From assembly GCF_029210485.1 (NCBI RefSeq), contig NZ_JARGET010000005.1:186001-250000 (forward strand): a DNA stretch of 64,000 bases, written 5' to 3'. Below the pieces are notes generated by a model. It was not told where the DNA came from, ran no database searches, and saw only the letters and a list, made by a program, of their open reading frames with translations. Both the position numbers and the translations under genes were made by a program. Below are positions 8,460 to 17,625 of this stretch, piece after piece. The stretch is from Hoeflea sp. YIM 152468 (GTDB taxonomy: Bacteria > Pseudomonadota > Alphaproteobacteria > Rhizobiales > Rhizobiaceae). Every line of letters starts with the position of its first letter. The stretch's first letter is position 1.

Positions 8460-9035
8460 ATGAGACCCGCCAAGCCCAAAGTGATGCACCTTCTGGCGGC
8501 TGCCATGACCTCGGTCATGCTGGCGGGATGCTCAGGCTATCAACCGGCGCCCAAGGCTTTCCATGAAGCCGTGATGCAGCCCTACCGGCTTGACGCTGGC
8601 GATCGCCTGCGGGTGACGGTTTTCGAGCAGACCGGATTGACCGGCACCTACACAATTGACCAGGCCGGATATATCGCCTTCCCGCTGATTGGTGCGGTGC
8701 CGGCGCGCGGCCACACGCTGCAGCAACTCGAAGGCAGCATCGCGGCCAGCTTGCGCCAGGGCTATCTGCGCGACCCGGACGTTTCCATCGAGATCGACCG
8801 GTACCGGTCGTTCTTCATCATGGGCGAAGTCGGCCAGGCCGGGCAATATTCCTATGTGGCCGGCATGACCGTGCAGAACGCCATTGCCATCGCCGGCGGA
8901 TACTCTTCCAGAGCCAATCAGCGCAATGTCGACATCACCCGCACGATCAATGGCGACATCATGACCGGCCGGGTTCCGATCACCGATCCGATCCTTGCCG
9001 GTGACACCATCTATGTCCGTGAGCGGCTGTTCTGA
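8460..9035 (+). CDS. Polysaccharide export (OPX/Wza-like) lipoprotein
   Basis: A 191-residue outer-membrane-associated export protein. It begins with a lipoprotein signal (LLAAAMTSVMLAGCSG, cysteine at about residue 24). Next comes the Poly_export domain, recognisable from YRLDAGDRLRVTVFEQ and GYIAFPLIGAV (about 42-80), and then a SLBB-type segment (SFFIMGEVGQAGQYSYVAGMTVQNAI). Short OPX proteins like this are common in rhizobia. The ATG at 8460 places the signal peptide correctly; a TTG at 8430 is in frame but adds nothing conserved. It starts the rightward operon with the glycosyltransferase gene four bases downstream. Confidence 0.9.
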   Translation: MRPAKPKVMHLLAAAMTSVMLAGCSGYQPAPKAFHEAVMQPYRLDAGDRLRVTVFEQTGLTGTYTIDQAGYIAFPLIGAVPARGHTLQQLEGSIAASLRQGYLRDPDVSIEIDRYRSFFIMGEVGQAGQYSYVAGMTVQNAIAIAGGYSSRANQRNVDITRTINGDIMTGRVPITDPILAGDTIYVRERLF

Positions 9036-9039
9036 CCTG

Positions 9040-10221
9040 ATGGCTTCTGATAAACCTTTGCGGATCCTGCATTGTTTCCGGTCGCCAGTGGGCGGCATAT
9101 TCCGGCATGTCCGGGATCTGGCCGAACAGCATGCCAAGGCTGGCCACCAGATCGGGATCCTGTGCGATTCCACCACTGGCGGCGCCTATGAAGACGCGCT
9201 GTTCGACACCATCATGCCGTACCTGTCGCTTGGACTGACACGGATGCCGATCCGCCGCTCACTCGGTCCTTCCGACATCAGGACAGCCTTCCAGACACTC
9301 AACAAGATCAAGAGCTTGCAGCCGGACGTGTTGCACGGGCATGGCGCCAAAGGCGGCGCTTTCGTGCGATTGGTCGGCTCACGGTTACGGGTATCCCAGT
9401 CTCGCGTTGCCCGTTTTTATTCTCCCCACGGCGGAAGCCTGCACTACGACACAGCGACTCTGCGGGGTCAGGCCTATTTTGCAATCGAGCGCCTGCTCGA
9501 ACGCTGGACCGACACCCTGGTGTTCGTGTCCGATTATGAGCGGCGGACCTATGAGCAAAAGATCGGCACGCCGGCGGTTGCGTGGCAGATGATCCACAAC
9601 GGTCTGCAGGCGGACGAATTCGTGCCGGTCGAGACCGCCCCGGATGCAGCCGATTTCCTCTATATCGGCATGATGCGGGATCTGAAGGGACCGGACGTCT
9701 TCATCGAGGCCATGCGCCGGGCAGAGCAACTGGCGGGCAAACCTCTTAGCGCAATCATGGTGGGTGATGGCGATGACAAGCCGCGCTACCAGACGCGTAT
9801 CAATACGCTTGGCATGGGGGAGCGGATCAAGATGCACCCGGCCATGCCGGCGCGCGAGGCCTTTGCGCTGGCGCGGACGGTGGTCATTCCGTCGCGGGCT
9901 GAATCGATGCCCTATATCGTGCTGGAGGCAGTCGCGGCAGGAAAGCCGGTCATCTCCACCAGAGTCGGCGGCATTCCGGAGATTCTTGGCCCCGATTTCG
10001 CCGGATTTGTGCCCCCCGGCGACGCCGAAGCGCTGGCCGTCAACATGACCCATGCCATCGCCGATCCCGGCTGGTTGCCCGGACTGATGCCGGAAACCGG
10101 CAAGTTTCGCGGCCAATTCTCCAGCAAGGCCATGGCCGAGCGCATGGCCGAGCTTTATCACCATTGCCGCGCGCAGCCGGCAGCGGAAAAGCAGACTTCA
10201 CGCACGTCAAGCCTTTCTTAG
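9040..10221 (+). CDS. Glycosyltransferase family 4 protein
   Basis: A 393-residue GT-B glycosyltransferase. The N-terminal acceptor lobe begins LRILHCFRSPVGGIFRHVRDLA, and the C-terminal Glycos_transf_1 lobe contains the nucleotide-sugar site with E-x7-E spacing (PSRAESMPYIVLEAVAAGKPVI, about residues 300-320) followed by GGIPEI. It probably adds a sugar to the lipid-linked repeat unit on the cytoplasmic face of the membrane. The ATG at 9040 is four bases after the OPX stop codon, indicating co-transcription. The donor sugar cannot be inferred. Confidence 0.9.
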   Translation: MASDKPLRILHCFRSPVGGIFRHVRDLAEQHAKAGHQIGILCDSTTGGAYEDALFDTIMPYLSLGLTRMPIRRSLGPSDIRTAFQTLNKIKSLQPDVLHGHGAKGGAFVRLVGSRLRVSQSRVARFYSPHGGSLHYDTATLRGQAYFAIERLLERWTDTLVFVSDYERRTYEQKIGTPAVAWQMIHNGLQADEFVPVETAPDAADFLYIGMMRDLKGPDVFIEAMRRAEQLAGKPLSAIMVGDGDDKPRYQTRINTLGMGERIKMHPAMPAREAFALARTVVIPSRAESMPYIVLEAVAAGKPVISTRVGGIPEILGPDFAGFVPPGDAEALAVNMTHAIADPGWLPGLMPETGKFRGQFSSKAMAERMAELYHHCRAQPAAEKQTSRTSSLS

Positions 10222-10269
10222 GGTGCAGGTGGTATCCCGGTAGCAGAAGTTTCCGGGGAGAATTCGACC

Positions 10270-11835
10270 GTGAACAAGTTCAACCGCGACAGCGCCTATC
10301 ATTCCGAGTCCATCCGCAAGGCCATGGCCGCCATCAAGGCCGAGCCTGGGCAAACGGATGCGGCTGGGGAATCCGTTGTCGAAATGAGCCGTCTGGCGCG
10401 GCAAACCGCCAACCGCCTGTCGCAGGAAAACTACTCCCCGACGATGATCATCGGCTCGTTGCGGTTGGCGGAATTCGCTCTGCTCGCCGTCACCGGTTTC
10501 GTCATTTACGCCCTCTATGTCGGCATCTCGCTTGAATCGGCCATGTATTTCTACGTGCCGGCTGTCGTCATCGGATCGGGACTTGCGGTGTTGCTGATCC
10601 AGGCTGCCGACGGCTATCAGGTGCCTGCGCTCAGAAGTGCGCTGAGAACCCTGCCCAAGGTGCTCAGCGCCTGGTCGATCGCTTTTTCCGTCATCGCGCT
10701 GATGGGCTTCTTCCTGCAATACGGGCTGGTTTTTTCGCGGGTATGGTTTGCGGCCTGGTTCATCACCGGCGCGGTGCTGCTGGTGATCGGACGCAACATC
10801 GTTGCCTATGGCATACGCCGCTGGGCGCGCAACGGCGTCATGGAACGCCGGGCGGTGATTGTTGGCGGCGGTGCAATCGCAAAGGCGCTGATCCGCTCCA
10901 TCGAGCAGGATGCGGACAATGACATCCGGATCTGTGGCATCTTCGATGATCGCGACGAGCGACGCTCGCCGCCGGTTGTGGCGGGTTATCCCAAACTCGG
11001 CAACATCGATTCACTTGTCAAATTCGCCCGCATGGCGCGGATCGACATGCTGATCATTGCATTGCCGCTGAATGCGGAATCGCGGGTTCTGGAGTTGCTG
11101 AAGAAACTCTGGATCCTGCCGCTGGATATTCGCCTTGCCGCCCACGCCAACAAGCTCAGATTTCGTCCGCGTGCCTATTCCTATGTCGGCGAAGTGCCGA
11201 TGCTCGACATTTTTGACCGCCCGATCACCGATTGGGACTCGGTGGCCAAGCGGGCGTTTGACATTTTCTTTTCGCTGCTGGCAATCGCCCTGCTCTGGCC
11301 GGTGATGATCGGCACGGCTGTCGCCATCAAGCTCGATTCAAAGGGGCCGGTTCTGTTCAGGCAGAAACGTCATGGCTTCAACAACGAAGTCATAGACGTG
11401 CTCAAATTCCGCTCGATGTACACCGACCAATGTGATCCCACTGCCCGCGCCGCTGTGACCAAGGGGGATCCGCGGGTGACCAAGGTCGGCCGCTTCATCC
11501 GGAAATCCTCGATCGACGAGTTGCCGCAGTTCTTCAATGTTCTGCGCGGCGAGCTGTCGCTGGTCGGGCCGCGGCCGCATGCGGTCGTCGCCGCAGCCCA
11601 TGACCGGCTGTTTGCCGAAGTCGTTGACGGGTATTTCGCCCGGCACCGGGTCAAGCCGGGCGTCACCGGCTGGGCTCAGATCAACGGCTGGCGCGGAGAG
11701 ATCGACAATGACGAAAAGATCAAGCAGCGCACGGCCTGCGACCTCTACTACATCGAGAACTGGTCGCTGCTGTTTGATCTCAAGATCCTGCTCCTGACAC
11801 CGATCAGGCTGCTCAACACGGACAACGCCTATTGA
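10270..11835 (+). CDS. Undecaprenyl-phosphate sugar-1-phosphate transferase (WbaP/EpsE-type)
   Basis: A 521-residue polyprenol-phosphate hexose-1-phosphate transferase that starts repeat-unit synthesis. It has four or five N-terminal membrane helices (about residues 60-180), a CoA-binding-like Rossmann segment (AVIVGGGAIAKALI, about 200) and a C-terminal bacterial sugar transferase domain. That domain contains KRAFDIFFS, the VLFRQKRHGF motif, FRSMY, SSIDELPQFFNVLRGELSLVGPRPH and VKPGVTGWAQINGWRGE. It starts at a GTG with GGGGAG about 10 bases upstream. The downstream ligase-like gene overlaps its stop codon. Glucose or galactose are both possible sugars. Confidence 0.92.
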   Translation: MNKFNRDSAYHSESIRKAMAAIKAEPGQTDAAGESVVEMSRLARQTANRLSQENYSPTMIIGSLRLAEFALLAVTGFVIYALYVGISLESAMYFYVPAVVIGSGLAVLLIQAADGYQVPALRSALRTLPKVLSAWSIAFSVIALMGFFLQYGLVFSRVWFAAWFITGAVLLVIGRNIVAYGIRRWARNGVMERRAVIVGGGAIAKALIRSIEQDADNDIRICGIFDDRDERRSPPVVAGYPKLGNIDSLVKFARMARIDMLIIALPLNAESRVLELLKKLWILPLDIRLAAHANKLRFRPRAYSYVGEVPMLDIFDRPITDWDSVAKRAFDIFFSLLAIALLWPVMIGTAVAIKLDSKGPVLFRQKRHGFNNEVIDVLKFRSMYTDQCDPTARAAVTKGDPRVTKVGRFIRKSSIDELPQFFNVLRGELSLVGPRPHAVVAAAHDRLFAEVVDGYFARHRVKPGVTGWAQINGWRGEIDNDEKIKQRTACDLYYIENWSLLFDLKILLLTPIRLLNTDNAY

Positions 11836-13097
11836 CCAGCGCCGCCCTCCCAGCACCGGCCGTCCTTCAGCCACAGCGCGCCGCCATCTCGATGCTGGCC
11901 TCGCTGCTGGTGGCCGTCGGGGTGTTTCTGTCGGGCTTCGTCATCAACGAACCCGCACCTTATGAAGTGTTTCTGGCGGTCCTGATCGGCATCTGGGCCG
12001 TGTTCGGGCTCAAACTGTCGCGCTACATCGCCCCGCTGATTGCGCTCTACGTGCTGTTCAACATTGGCGGAATGTTTTCCATCCTGACCATGGATGACGT
12101 CAAGGACACGCCGATGTACATGGCGGTGTCCCTGTTTCTGGCCTTCACGTCGATGTTTTTCGCCGCCATCATCGAAGCCGACCAGCGGCGGTTGCGGTTG
12201 ATTTTCCGCGCCTATGGTGCCGGTGCAATCCTCACCGCGCTCCTGGGCATTCTTGGCTATCTCGGCGCCATTCCCGGGGGAGAAGTCTTCACCCGCTACG
12301 GCCGCGCCATGGGCGCCTTTCAGGACCCCAATGTGTTTGGGCCCTATCTGGTCCTGCCCGCACTTTACCTGATGTATGGACTGCTAACCGGCACCTTGAA
12401 GGCGATGCCCCTGCGTGCAATTGGGCTGGTTATCCTTTTTCTCGGCGTTTTCTTCTCCTTCTCGCGCGCCGCCTGGGGGTTGATGGCCATCAGCATGGTT
12501 TTGCTGGTCCTGACCATGCTGATCAAGGAGCGAACCGGCGCATTCCGGCTCAAGATCCTGATCATGACCCTGATCGGATCGCTGTTGCTGGTCGGCGCGA
12601 TCCTTGTCGCGCTTCAATTCGACCAGATCGCCGACCTGTTCTCGGACCGGGCCAAGCTGGTGCAGGCTTATGACGGCGCCCGGCTTGGCCGGTTCGAGCG
12701 CCATGCGATCGGATTCCTGATGGCGCTGGAGCACCCGCTGGGGGTGGGTCCGCTGGAGTTCGGCCTGATGTGGGGCGAAGACACGCACAATATCTGGCTC
12801 AAGGCCTTGATGGATTATGGCTGGCTGGGATTTGTCAGCTATCTGGCGCTGATGGTCTGGACACTGGCGCTCGGGTTTCGGTTTCTGCTGCGAGACCGGC
12901 CCTGGCAACCCTATCTGATGCTGGCCTACATCGTTCTGGTCGGCCACACGATCATCGGCAGCGTGATCGACACCGACCACTGGCGGCATTTTTATCTGCT
13001 GATGGGCATCGTCTGGGGCTGCATCGCGCTTGAAATGCGCTGGCTGTCGCAAGCGCGGCAGCGCCGCCAAACCTCACCCGTGCCCCTGCCCGCCTGA
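11832..13097 (+). CDS. O-antigen ligase/polymerase-like membrane protein
   Basis: A 421-residue polytopic protein with about ten to twelve membrane helices and a large external loop late in the sequence (about residues 270-320), where GARLGRFERHAIGF and EDTHNIWLKALMDYGWLG match the Wzy_C/WaaL signature. It would polymerise or ligate repeat units in the periplasm. Translation appears to start at TTG 11832, overlapping the preceding stop as TTGA, so the pair is coupled. It is the last gene of the rightward polysaccharide operon. A second ligase-like protein is encoded at 31929-33314. Confidence 0.87.
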   Translation: MTSAALPAPAVLQPQRAAISMLASLLVAVGVFLSGFVINEPAPYEVFLAVLIGIWAVFGLKLSRYIAPLIALYVLFNIGGMFSILTMDDVKDTPMYMAVSLFLAFTSMFFAAIIEADQRRLRLIFRAYGAGAILTALLGILGYLGAIPGGEVFTRYGRAMGAFQDPNVFGPYLVLPALYLMYGLLTGTLKAMPLRAIGLVILFLGVFFSFSRAAWGLMAISMVLLVLTMLIKERTGAFRLKILIMTLIGSLLLVGAILVALQFDQIADLFSDRAKLVQAYDGARLGRFERHAIGFLMALEHPLGVGPLEFGLMWGEDTHNIWLKALMDYGWLGFVSYLALMVWTLALGFRFLLRDRPWQPYLMLAYIVLVGHTIIGSVIDTDHWRHFYLLMGIVWGCIALEMRWLSQARQRRQTSPVPLPA

Positions 13098-13246
13098 CCA
13101 TCCCGGCAAGACAGCGCCGGCGCGGGCGCTTTCAGGGTTGGGAATAATCGATCGCGACAGTGATCAAGCGCGCGCACACAGCCCCCTCGACCGATAGTTT
13201 GGATTGGGGCCTTGAATTATCCAAAGCACACCCCACTTAAGGGTCA

Positions 13247-13317
13247 ACGCTTCCCCTGACGCCGGATGTACGCGCAGGGTGAGGTCACGGGGCCGGTCAT
13301 TGACCGGCCTTTTTTGT
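13247..13317 (+). ncRNA. Candidate trans-acting small RNA 1
   Basis: Intergenic segment with no plausible ORF, ending in a strong terminator. A possible promoter is TTGAAT (13212-13217) with 17 bases before ACTTAA. The core CCCTGAC-GC-CGGATGTAC-GC-GCAG (13254-13277) is shared with a segment at 59668-59691, and both are followed by a GGCC-rich hairpin and a T-run. C-rich single-stranded stretches precede the core. Length (about 70 nt), context and terminator resemble rhizobial alpha-r type small RNAs such as the suhB/alpha-r14 class, but this family assignment is only a suggestion. The 5' end is uncertain. Confidence 0.5.
13291..13316 (+). terminator. Rho-independent terminator of candidate small RNA 1
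   Basis: Stem GGCCGGTCA / TGACCGGCC followed directly by TTTTTT. It lies 194 bases after the O-antigen-ligase-like stop codon, so it could serve the polysaccharide operon as well as the candidate small RNA. Confidence 0.85.
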
Positions 13318-13403
13318 GTCCGCGATCACCATGCCCGACATGCCGCCGCGTTCACCGGCATCTGCAAATGGCACCGGCAGCACGACAATGATTTTTGAAA
13401 AAT

Positions 13404-13480
13404 TGGTCGGAGCGGCGGGATTCGAACCCACGACCCCTTGTCCCCCAGACAAGTGCGCTACCGGGCTGCGCTACGCTCCG
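13404..13480 (-). tRNA. tRNA-Pro (anticodon GGG)
   Basis: A 77-nt cloverleaf read on the minus strand. The acceptor stem is CGGAGCG/CGCTCCG, the D-arm is GCGCAGCCCGGTAGCGC, the anticodon stem is CTTGT/ACAAG with loop CTGGGGG (anticodon GGG), and the T-arm carries GGGTTCGAATCCC. The terminal CCA is encoded (TGG at 13404-13406 on the plus strand). It should decode CCC and CCU proline codons. It stands alone between the candidate small RNA and the histidine kinase gene. Confidence 0.97.
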
Positions 13481-13527
13481 ACTTGCCAGAGGCCTTAGGA
13501 CATCAAGGGTTTGCGGGCAAGAGCAAA

Positions 13528-13653
13528 ATGCCGCTACAGGCGGAAAAAACCAAGGAAGTGAGCCTCGCCAAACAAATCGAGGCCGTCATGGCGCCCAGAA
13601 TCGGTCGCGACATCCTTCTGCGGCACAAGCAGCACAGCGACGTTCCGCGCTGA
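13528..13653 (+). CDS. Possible 41-residue small protein
   Basis: Short open frame from ATG 13528 encoding a charged, helix-prone peptide (MPLQAEKTKEVSLAKQIEAV, then an Arg/Lys/His-rich tail). Third codon positions are mostly G or C, as in the neighbours. The upstream GAG is a weak ribosome-binding site and no family is recognised. The 266-base stretch between the tRNA and the palindrome before the kinase holds nothing else I can see. It could equally be non-coding. Confidence 0.2.
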   Translation: MPLQAEKTKEVSLAKQIEAVMAPRIGRDILLRHKQHSDVPR

Positions 13654-13732
13654 TCTCAAGCTCCGGCTGACACGCCGCAGCCCGGAGCAACAGGCAGCAC
13701 ACGCAGCACCGGTTCGGCAAAACGCTGTTGAT

Positions 13733-13746
13733 TTAACATATGTTAA
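13733..13746. promoter_or_regulatory. Perfect 14-base palindrome upstream of the HWE kinase
   Basis: TTAACATATGTTAA, a perfect palindrome 58 bases before the kinase start. It resembles a CtrA site but has a 6-base rather than 7-base spacer between the TTAA halves, so a different dimeric regulator is more likely if it is functional. Confidence 0.3.
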
Positions 13747-13803
13747 TTGACAAGAGCGGACTTCCAACGCAATGCAGGGCAAGGATTTTTCTGGGTCAAT
13801 TCG

Positions 13804-15468
13804 ATGATGAAACGGCTATCGATTTCGACTTGGGTGGTGACGGCGGTTCTGGCCATACTCATTCCGTTCTGTCTGTTTCTGTGGTTTCTGGCGCAACAGT
13901 TGCAATCGAGCGAAGCAGAAGCGGTCGACCGGCGAACATTGCGGTCCGCCCAAAGCATTGCCCGCGCCATTGAACCGGTCATCCACGGCATGGTGACGAC
14001 GGTCAATCTGCTGTCTTCAACCGAAGAACTGGTGAAAGGCGATCTCGAAACCTTTCATCGACGCACCCGCTATGCCCTTGGCGGAACCGGACAATTCGTC
14101 ATCATCGCCGATGAGGCCGGCAAGCAGCTTCTCAACACCAGGGTTGATTACGGATCTGCGCTGGGAACAACCTCGGACATGGACAGCTTTCGCCGGGCAA
14201 CCAGGGCGGCAAGACCCGTTGTGTCAGATTTCTTCTTCGGTCAAACCAGCGGAAAATGGGTCTTCAACGTTTTGCGACCGCTTGAAACCACGGGGCCGTC
14301 GAGGGCCCGTGTGCTGCTGACGACCATGAACACCGAGAACCTCGCCGCTGCGGTGTCAGAATTGCCCCTCCCGGAAGACTGGACGGCAATGATTGTCGAT
14401 AGCCGCAACTCGGTGTTCGTTGCGGATGGTTCGTTGTCCATGAAAAAGGGCGGTGACGAAATGTTTCCCGCTGGGCTGGGACCCGTCGATCTGCCGCAGA
14501 TGGCTGCCATCACACATTTCAAGAACCCGGAGGAGTATGTCCTGGCCTACGCGCCAATTCGCGGAACTCCCTGGAATGCGGTTGTCTGGGGTCCGATGGC
14601 GTCGGCCCAAGCTTCCATCCTCAACACCTGGAAACTGCTGATTGCCGGAACCCTGGTGCTCTTGGGTGTTTGCACCCTGGTCGTCTATGCGGCATCGAAG
14701 CTGCTCCAGAGAGAGGTCAACGGCATTGCCCGCATGGCCCAGGATCTTGGCGCCGGACGCGTGGTGTCGCCGATCACTACCCGGATCGGCGAACTGGACC
14801 AGATCGCGCGGGCGCTGTCCAACGCCTCGTTCGACCGGAGTATGAAGGAAGAGCAGCTGACAATCGTCATGCGGGAGCTTGCCCACCGGACCAAGAATCT
14901 GATCTCGATCGTGCTTGCCATGGTCCGGCAAAGCTCGAAGACTGTCAAAACCCCGCAGGAACTGGTTGCCGCCACCGCCAGCCGGATAACCGGTCTCGGC
15001 CAGTCGATCGACCTGCTGACCGCAGTCAATTGGACGACCGTCACGCTGAAAAGCCTGATTGAAAACCAGCTTGGCACGTTCGGCACGATTGGCACCACGA
15101 TCAAGGTGGATGGCCCGGATTTCGAGCTTGGCACCGATGCGGTCCAGAATCTCGGCATGGCGTTTCATGAGCTTGCCACCAATGCTTCGAAATACGGGGC
15201 TCTGAGTGCCGAGACCGGCGTGGTGGAGGTCTCCTGGGAGATTCTCGGGTCAGAGACCGGAGACCGGCTCCACCTTGTCTGGCGCGAACATGGCGGCCCT
15301 CCGGTCGAGGCGCCGGAAACCACCAGTTTCGGCACGCAGATCCTTGAGCGGCACATGAGCGCGGCAACGAATGGCCAATCCGACCTCCGCTTCGATCCAA
15401 GAGGGCTGGTCTGGACGCTGGTTGCGCCGGTTTCGATTTTGAATCGGACCATCTCAAGCAGTGCGTGA
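13804..15468 (+). CDS. Membrane-bound HWE-family sensor histidine kinase
   Basis: A 554-residue kinase. It has an N-terminal membrane helix (about residues 8-28), a periplasmic sensor region of about 240 residues resembling a double-Cache/dCACHE fold, a second helix (about 275-295), a short HAMP-like linker, then an HWE kinase core. The phospho-acceptor box reads RELAHRTKNLISIVLAMVRQ, the N-box reads FHELATNASKYGALS, and the distinctive WREHGGPPV block and FGTQILER give the W-x-E signature of the family. Start taken at ATG 13804 (a second ATG follows immediately); an upstream TTG adds 19 unlikely residues. No response regulator is adjacent, so the partner is unknown. Confidence 0.88.
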   Translation: MMKRLSISTWVVTAVLAILIPFCLFLWFLAQQLQSSEAEAVDRRTLRSAQSIARAIEPVIHGMVTTVNLLSSTEELVKGDLETFHRRTRYALGGTGQFVIIADEAGKQLLNTRVDYGSALGTTSDMDSFRRATRAARPVVSDFFFGQTSGKWVFNVLRPLETTGPSRARVLLTTMNTENLAAAVSELPLPEDWTAMIVDSRNSVFVADGSLSMKKGGDEMFPAGLGPVDLPQMAAITHFKNPEEYVLAYAPIRGTPWNAVVWGPMASAQASILNTWKLLIAGTLVLLGVCTLVVYAASKLLQREVNGIARMAQDLGAGRVVSPITTRIGELDQIARALSNASFDRSMKEEQLTIVMRELAHRTKNLISIVLAMVRQSSKTVKTPQELVAATASRITGLGQSIDLLTAVNWTTVTLKSLIENQLGTFGTIGTTIKVDGPDFELGTDAVQNLGMAFHELATNASKYGALSAETGVVEVSWEILGSETGDRLHLVWREHGGPPVEAPETTSFGTQILERHMSAATNGQSDLRFDPRGLVWTLVAPVSILNRTISSSA

Positions 15469-15804
15469 TCCCATAGCATTGACATGGTCGTGACCGGGCG
15501 GCTGGAGAGCACCATCCGCCGCAGGCCGATGTCATCCATGGCGGCCGGTCCCAAGTCAGCGGCTCTCCAGGGCCTGCCTGATCCTGTCGCTTGCCGCGTG
15601 AGATAGGACAGATTGCTGGCAATTGCGGCACCATGGCCATCCGGGAACACAGGCTTTGATCAATTTGCCGCGATGGAAGCAACCAATTATTTATACCTGC
15701 CTTCTATACTTGAAGAAAGGTTTAGAAACGTTGCAGCGCGACGGGGTAAGCTGACAAACGCCCTCCGCCGCACAGAACCGAGACCAGTGGAGTCAGCAAA
15801 GCGC
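15469..15804. other. Intergenic region without a recognised gene
   Basis: About 336 bases between the kinase and the TadG-like gene. The TadG frame is open through most of it but the translated stretch is not conserved-looking and lacks a signal anchor, so I read it as 5' untranslated region. No terminator or repeat is evident. Confidence 0.5.
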
Positions 15805-17430
15805 ATGCGAAATCCATTCCCGGTCTGGAAAGACACATCAGGCAATTTCGGTCTTATCTTCGCTCTGCTGTCCGTTCCGGTGATGTTGGCCGGCGGCCTT
15901 GCTGTCGATTATGTCGGATTGAGCGTGGAAAAGAGCGAGCTGCAAAATGCCGCCGATGCGGCCGCGCTGGCGGTGGCGCGCGAGGGCAAGATCAGCGAGC
16001 TGCAGGCGCGCGAGATTGCACGCCAGATCGTTGCAGCCAATTTCGGCTTCTCCGCAGCAAAGGTGTCCGCCACATTGACTGACGGGGTTGCGACCGTTCA
16101 CGCGGTCGTCGACCGGCCAATGGTGTTTGGCGGATTCATGGGCAAGAAGTCGATGCCGGTGGCCGTCAATTCAGAAGCAACCTATGCCTACACCAAATAC
16201 GAGATTGCCCTGGTGCTCGACACCACCGGGTCGATGGCTGGAGGCAAGCTCACATCGATGAAGGATGCGGTGATCGGTCTGGTTGACGGCATGGCTGACT
16301 TGAAGCTTGGCAAGGAGCAAATCAAATTCTCGCTGATCCCCTATGCGGGCTTCGTCAATGTCGGCCCGGAGTTTGGCCCGGTCGTCAGCGGAAACGGTGT
16401 GTTTGTCAAACCTGGCGCGGGCTGGCTCGATCAGGACGCCAAGGCGCCAATACCACAGTCAGATTTGCCGTCGGAATTCAGCCGTTTCGCAATGTACAAG
16501 CATCTGAACGTAAAGTGGCCCGGCTGCGTGGAAACACGGATTCCCAAAGACGGAGCTCTGCACGATGTCGACGACACTGTGCCGAATGCGAATGAACCGA
16601 ACTCCTTGTTCACACCGTTTTTTGCCGTCGACGAGCCGGACACAGCATGGAAATATCCCAATTCCTATCTGCCGGATGGTGGCACACCGATCAAAGGCAA
16701 GAATGCGACCGAGACGGACAAGGAAACCCAGCTTTCCCGTTATGGAAAGGCTGGCACCTACGTCAAACCGAAAAATGCCGTAGAGGCAATCCTTCAGACC
16801 CTGAAATGGAAAAAACCGAAGATCGATGACTCCCCGTCGAGCTTCTATTCCAACAAGAGAGATCCAAAGGGCCCCGGCTTCGGCTGTGAAGTCGAACCGA
16901 TTGTGCCGCTGACATCCAAAGTCGATGACATCACAAAGACGGTCAAAAAGCTTGAAGCCAACGGCTCTACCAACATGCTTGAAGGGGTGATGTGGGGCTG
17001 GCGGGTGCTGTCGGACCGGGAGCCCTTTACCGACGGCGCCCCGAAAAGTGACAAATCTGTCGAGAAGATCATGATCTTCCTCACTGACGGGCAGAACTCA
17101 TTCGGAAATCTCAACAACGATCTGGGATCGAGTTACACCAGCATGGGCTATCTGGTGGACGGACGGCTGGACGGCATGACGGCGGCGTCCAGCGGACAGA
17201 CCAACAGCGCTCTGGACAAGAAAACGCTGACTGCCTGCACCAATGCGAAAAAGGACGGCGTGACAATTTACACCATCCGTCTGGAAGAGCCCGATGCAGC
17301 CACCGGGACCCTGTTGCAGAAATGCGCAACAAGCAAAAGCCATTACTTCGATGCACCCTCGCGCAATCAGTTGGCACCGATCTTCGATGCGATCAAGAAA
17401 GGTGTTGTCAAGCTCAGGCTCACCTCCTGA
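15805..17430 (+). CDS. TadG-like pilus/assembly protein with vWA domain
   Basis: A 541-residue protein with an N-terminal TadE/G-type membrane anchor (GNFGLIFALLSVPVMLAGGLAVDY with the following AADAAALAVAR helix, about residues 13-60). The rest is a von Willebrand factor A domain whose MIDAS motif is LVLDTTGSM (DxTxS, about residue 137) and whose later strand reads IMIFLTDGQNS. Such proteins form part of Flp/Tad pilus or surface-assembly machinery in the periplasm. The ATG at 15805 puts the anchor at the N-terminus, with GGAG 12 bases upstream. No other tad genes are in the window, so this is an orphan TadG-like protein. A terminator follows. Confidence 0.85.
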   Translation: MRNPFPVWKDTSGNFGLIFALLSVPVMLAGGLAVDYVGLSVEKSELQNAADAAALAVAREGKISELQAREIARQIVAANFGFSAAKVSATLTDGVATVHAVVDRPMVFGGFMGKKSMPVAVNSEATYAYTKYEIALVLDTTGSMAGGKLTSMKDAVIGLVDGMADLKLGKEQIKFSLIPYAGFVNVGPEFGPVVSGNGVFVKPGAGWLDQDAKAPIPQSDLPSEFSRFAMYKHLNVKWPGCVETRIPKDGALHDVDDTVPNANEPNSLFTPFFAVDEPDTAWKYPNSYLPDGGTPIKGKNATETDKETQLSRYGKAGTYVKPKNAVEAILQTLKWKKPKIDDSPSSFYSNKRDPKGPGFGCEVEPIVPLTSKVDDITKTVKKLEANGSTNMLEGVMWGWRVLSDREPFTDGAPKSDKSVEKIMIFLTDGQNSFGNLNNDLGSSYTSMGYLVDGRLDGMTAASSGQTNSALDKKTLTACTNAKKDGVTIYTIRLEEPDAATGTLLQKCATSKSHYFDAPSRNQLAPIFDAIKKGVVKLRLTS

Positions 17431-17459
17431 CCGGACATGCCCGAGGTCGCCATGGCCAG

Positions 17460-17490
17460 AAAAGCGATCGTCGCAAGCGATCGCTTTTTG
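17460..17490 (+). terminator. Rho-independent terminator after the TadG-like gene
   Basis: Stem AAAAGCGATCG / CGATCGCTTTT with a 7-base loop, running into the T-run, 30 bases after the stop codon of the vWA gene. Confidence 0.85.
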
Positions 17491-17625
17491 CTTTTGGGTG
17501 AGCGCAGCTCCCGCTCAATGCATCGTTTGAGGACGCATCGGTGCGGGAGAAAGGCTTGTAGAACCGGGCAGGCGCGCCGCGTACGGTGGCGTCAACCCTG
17601 CGCCCGCCCGGCAAACCGCTGGTCG

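Noticed and set aside
13733-13746. CtrA site before the HWE kinase
   Set aside because: The TTAA halves are 6 bases apart, not 7; kept only as an unassigned palindrome.
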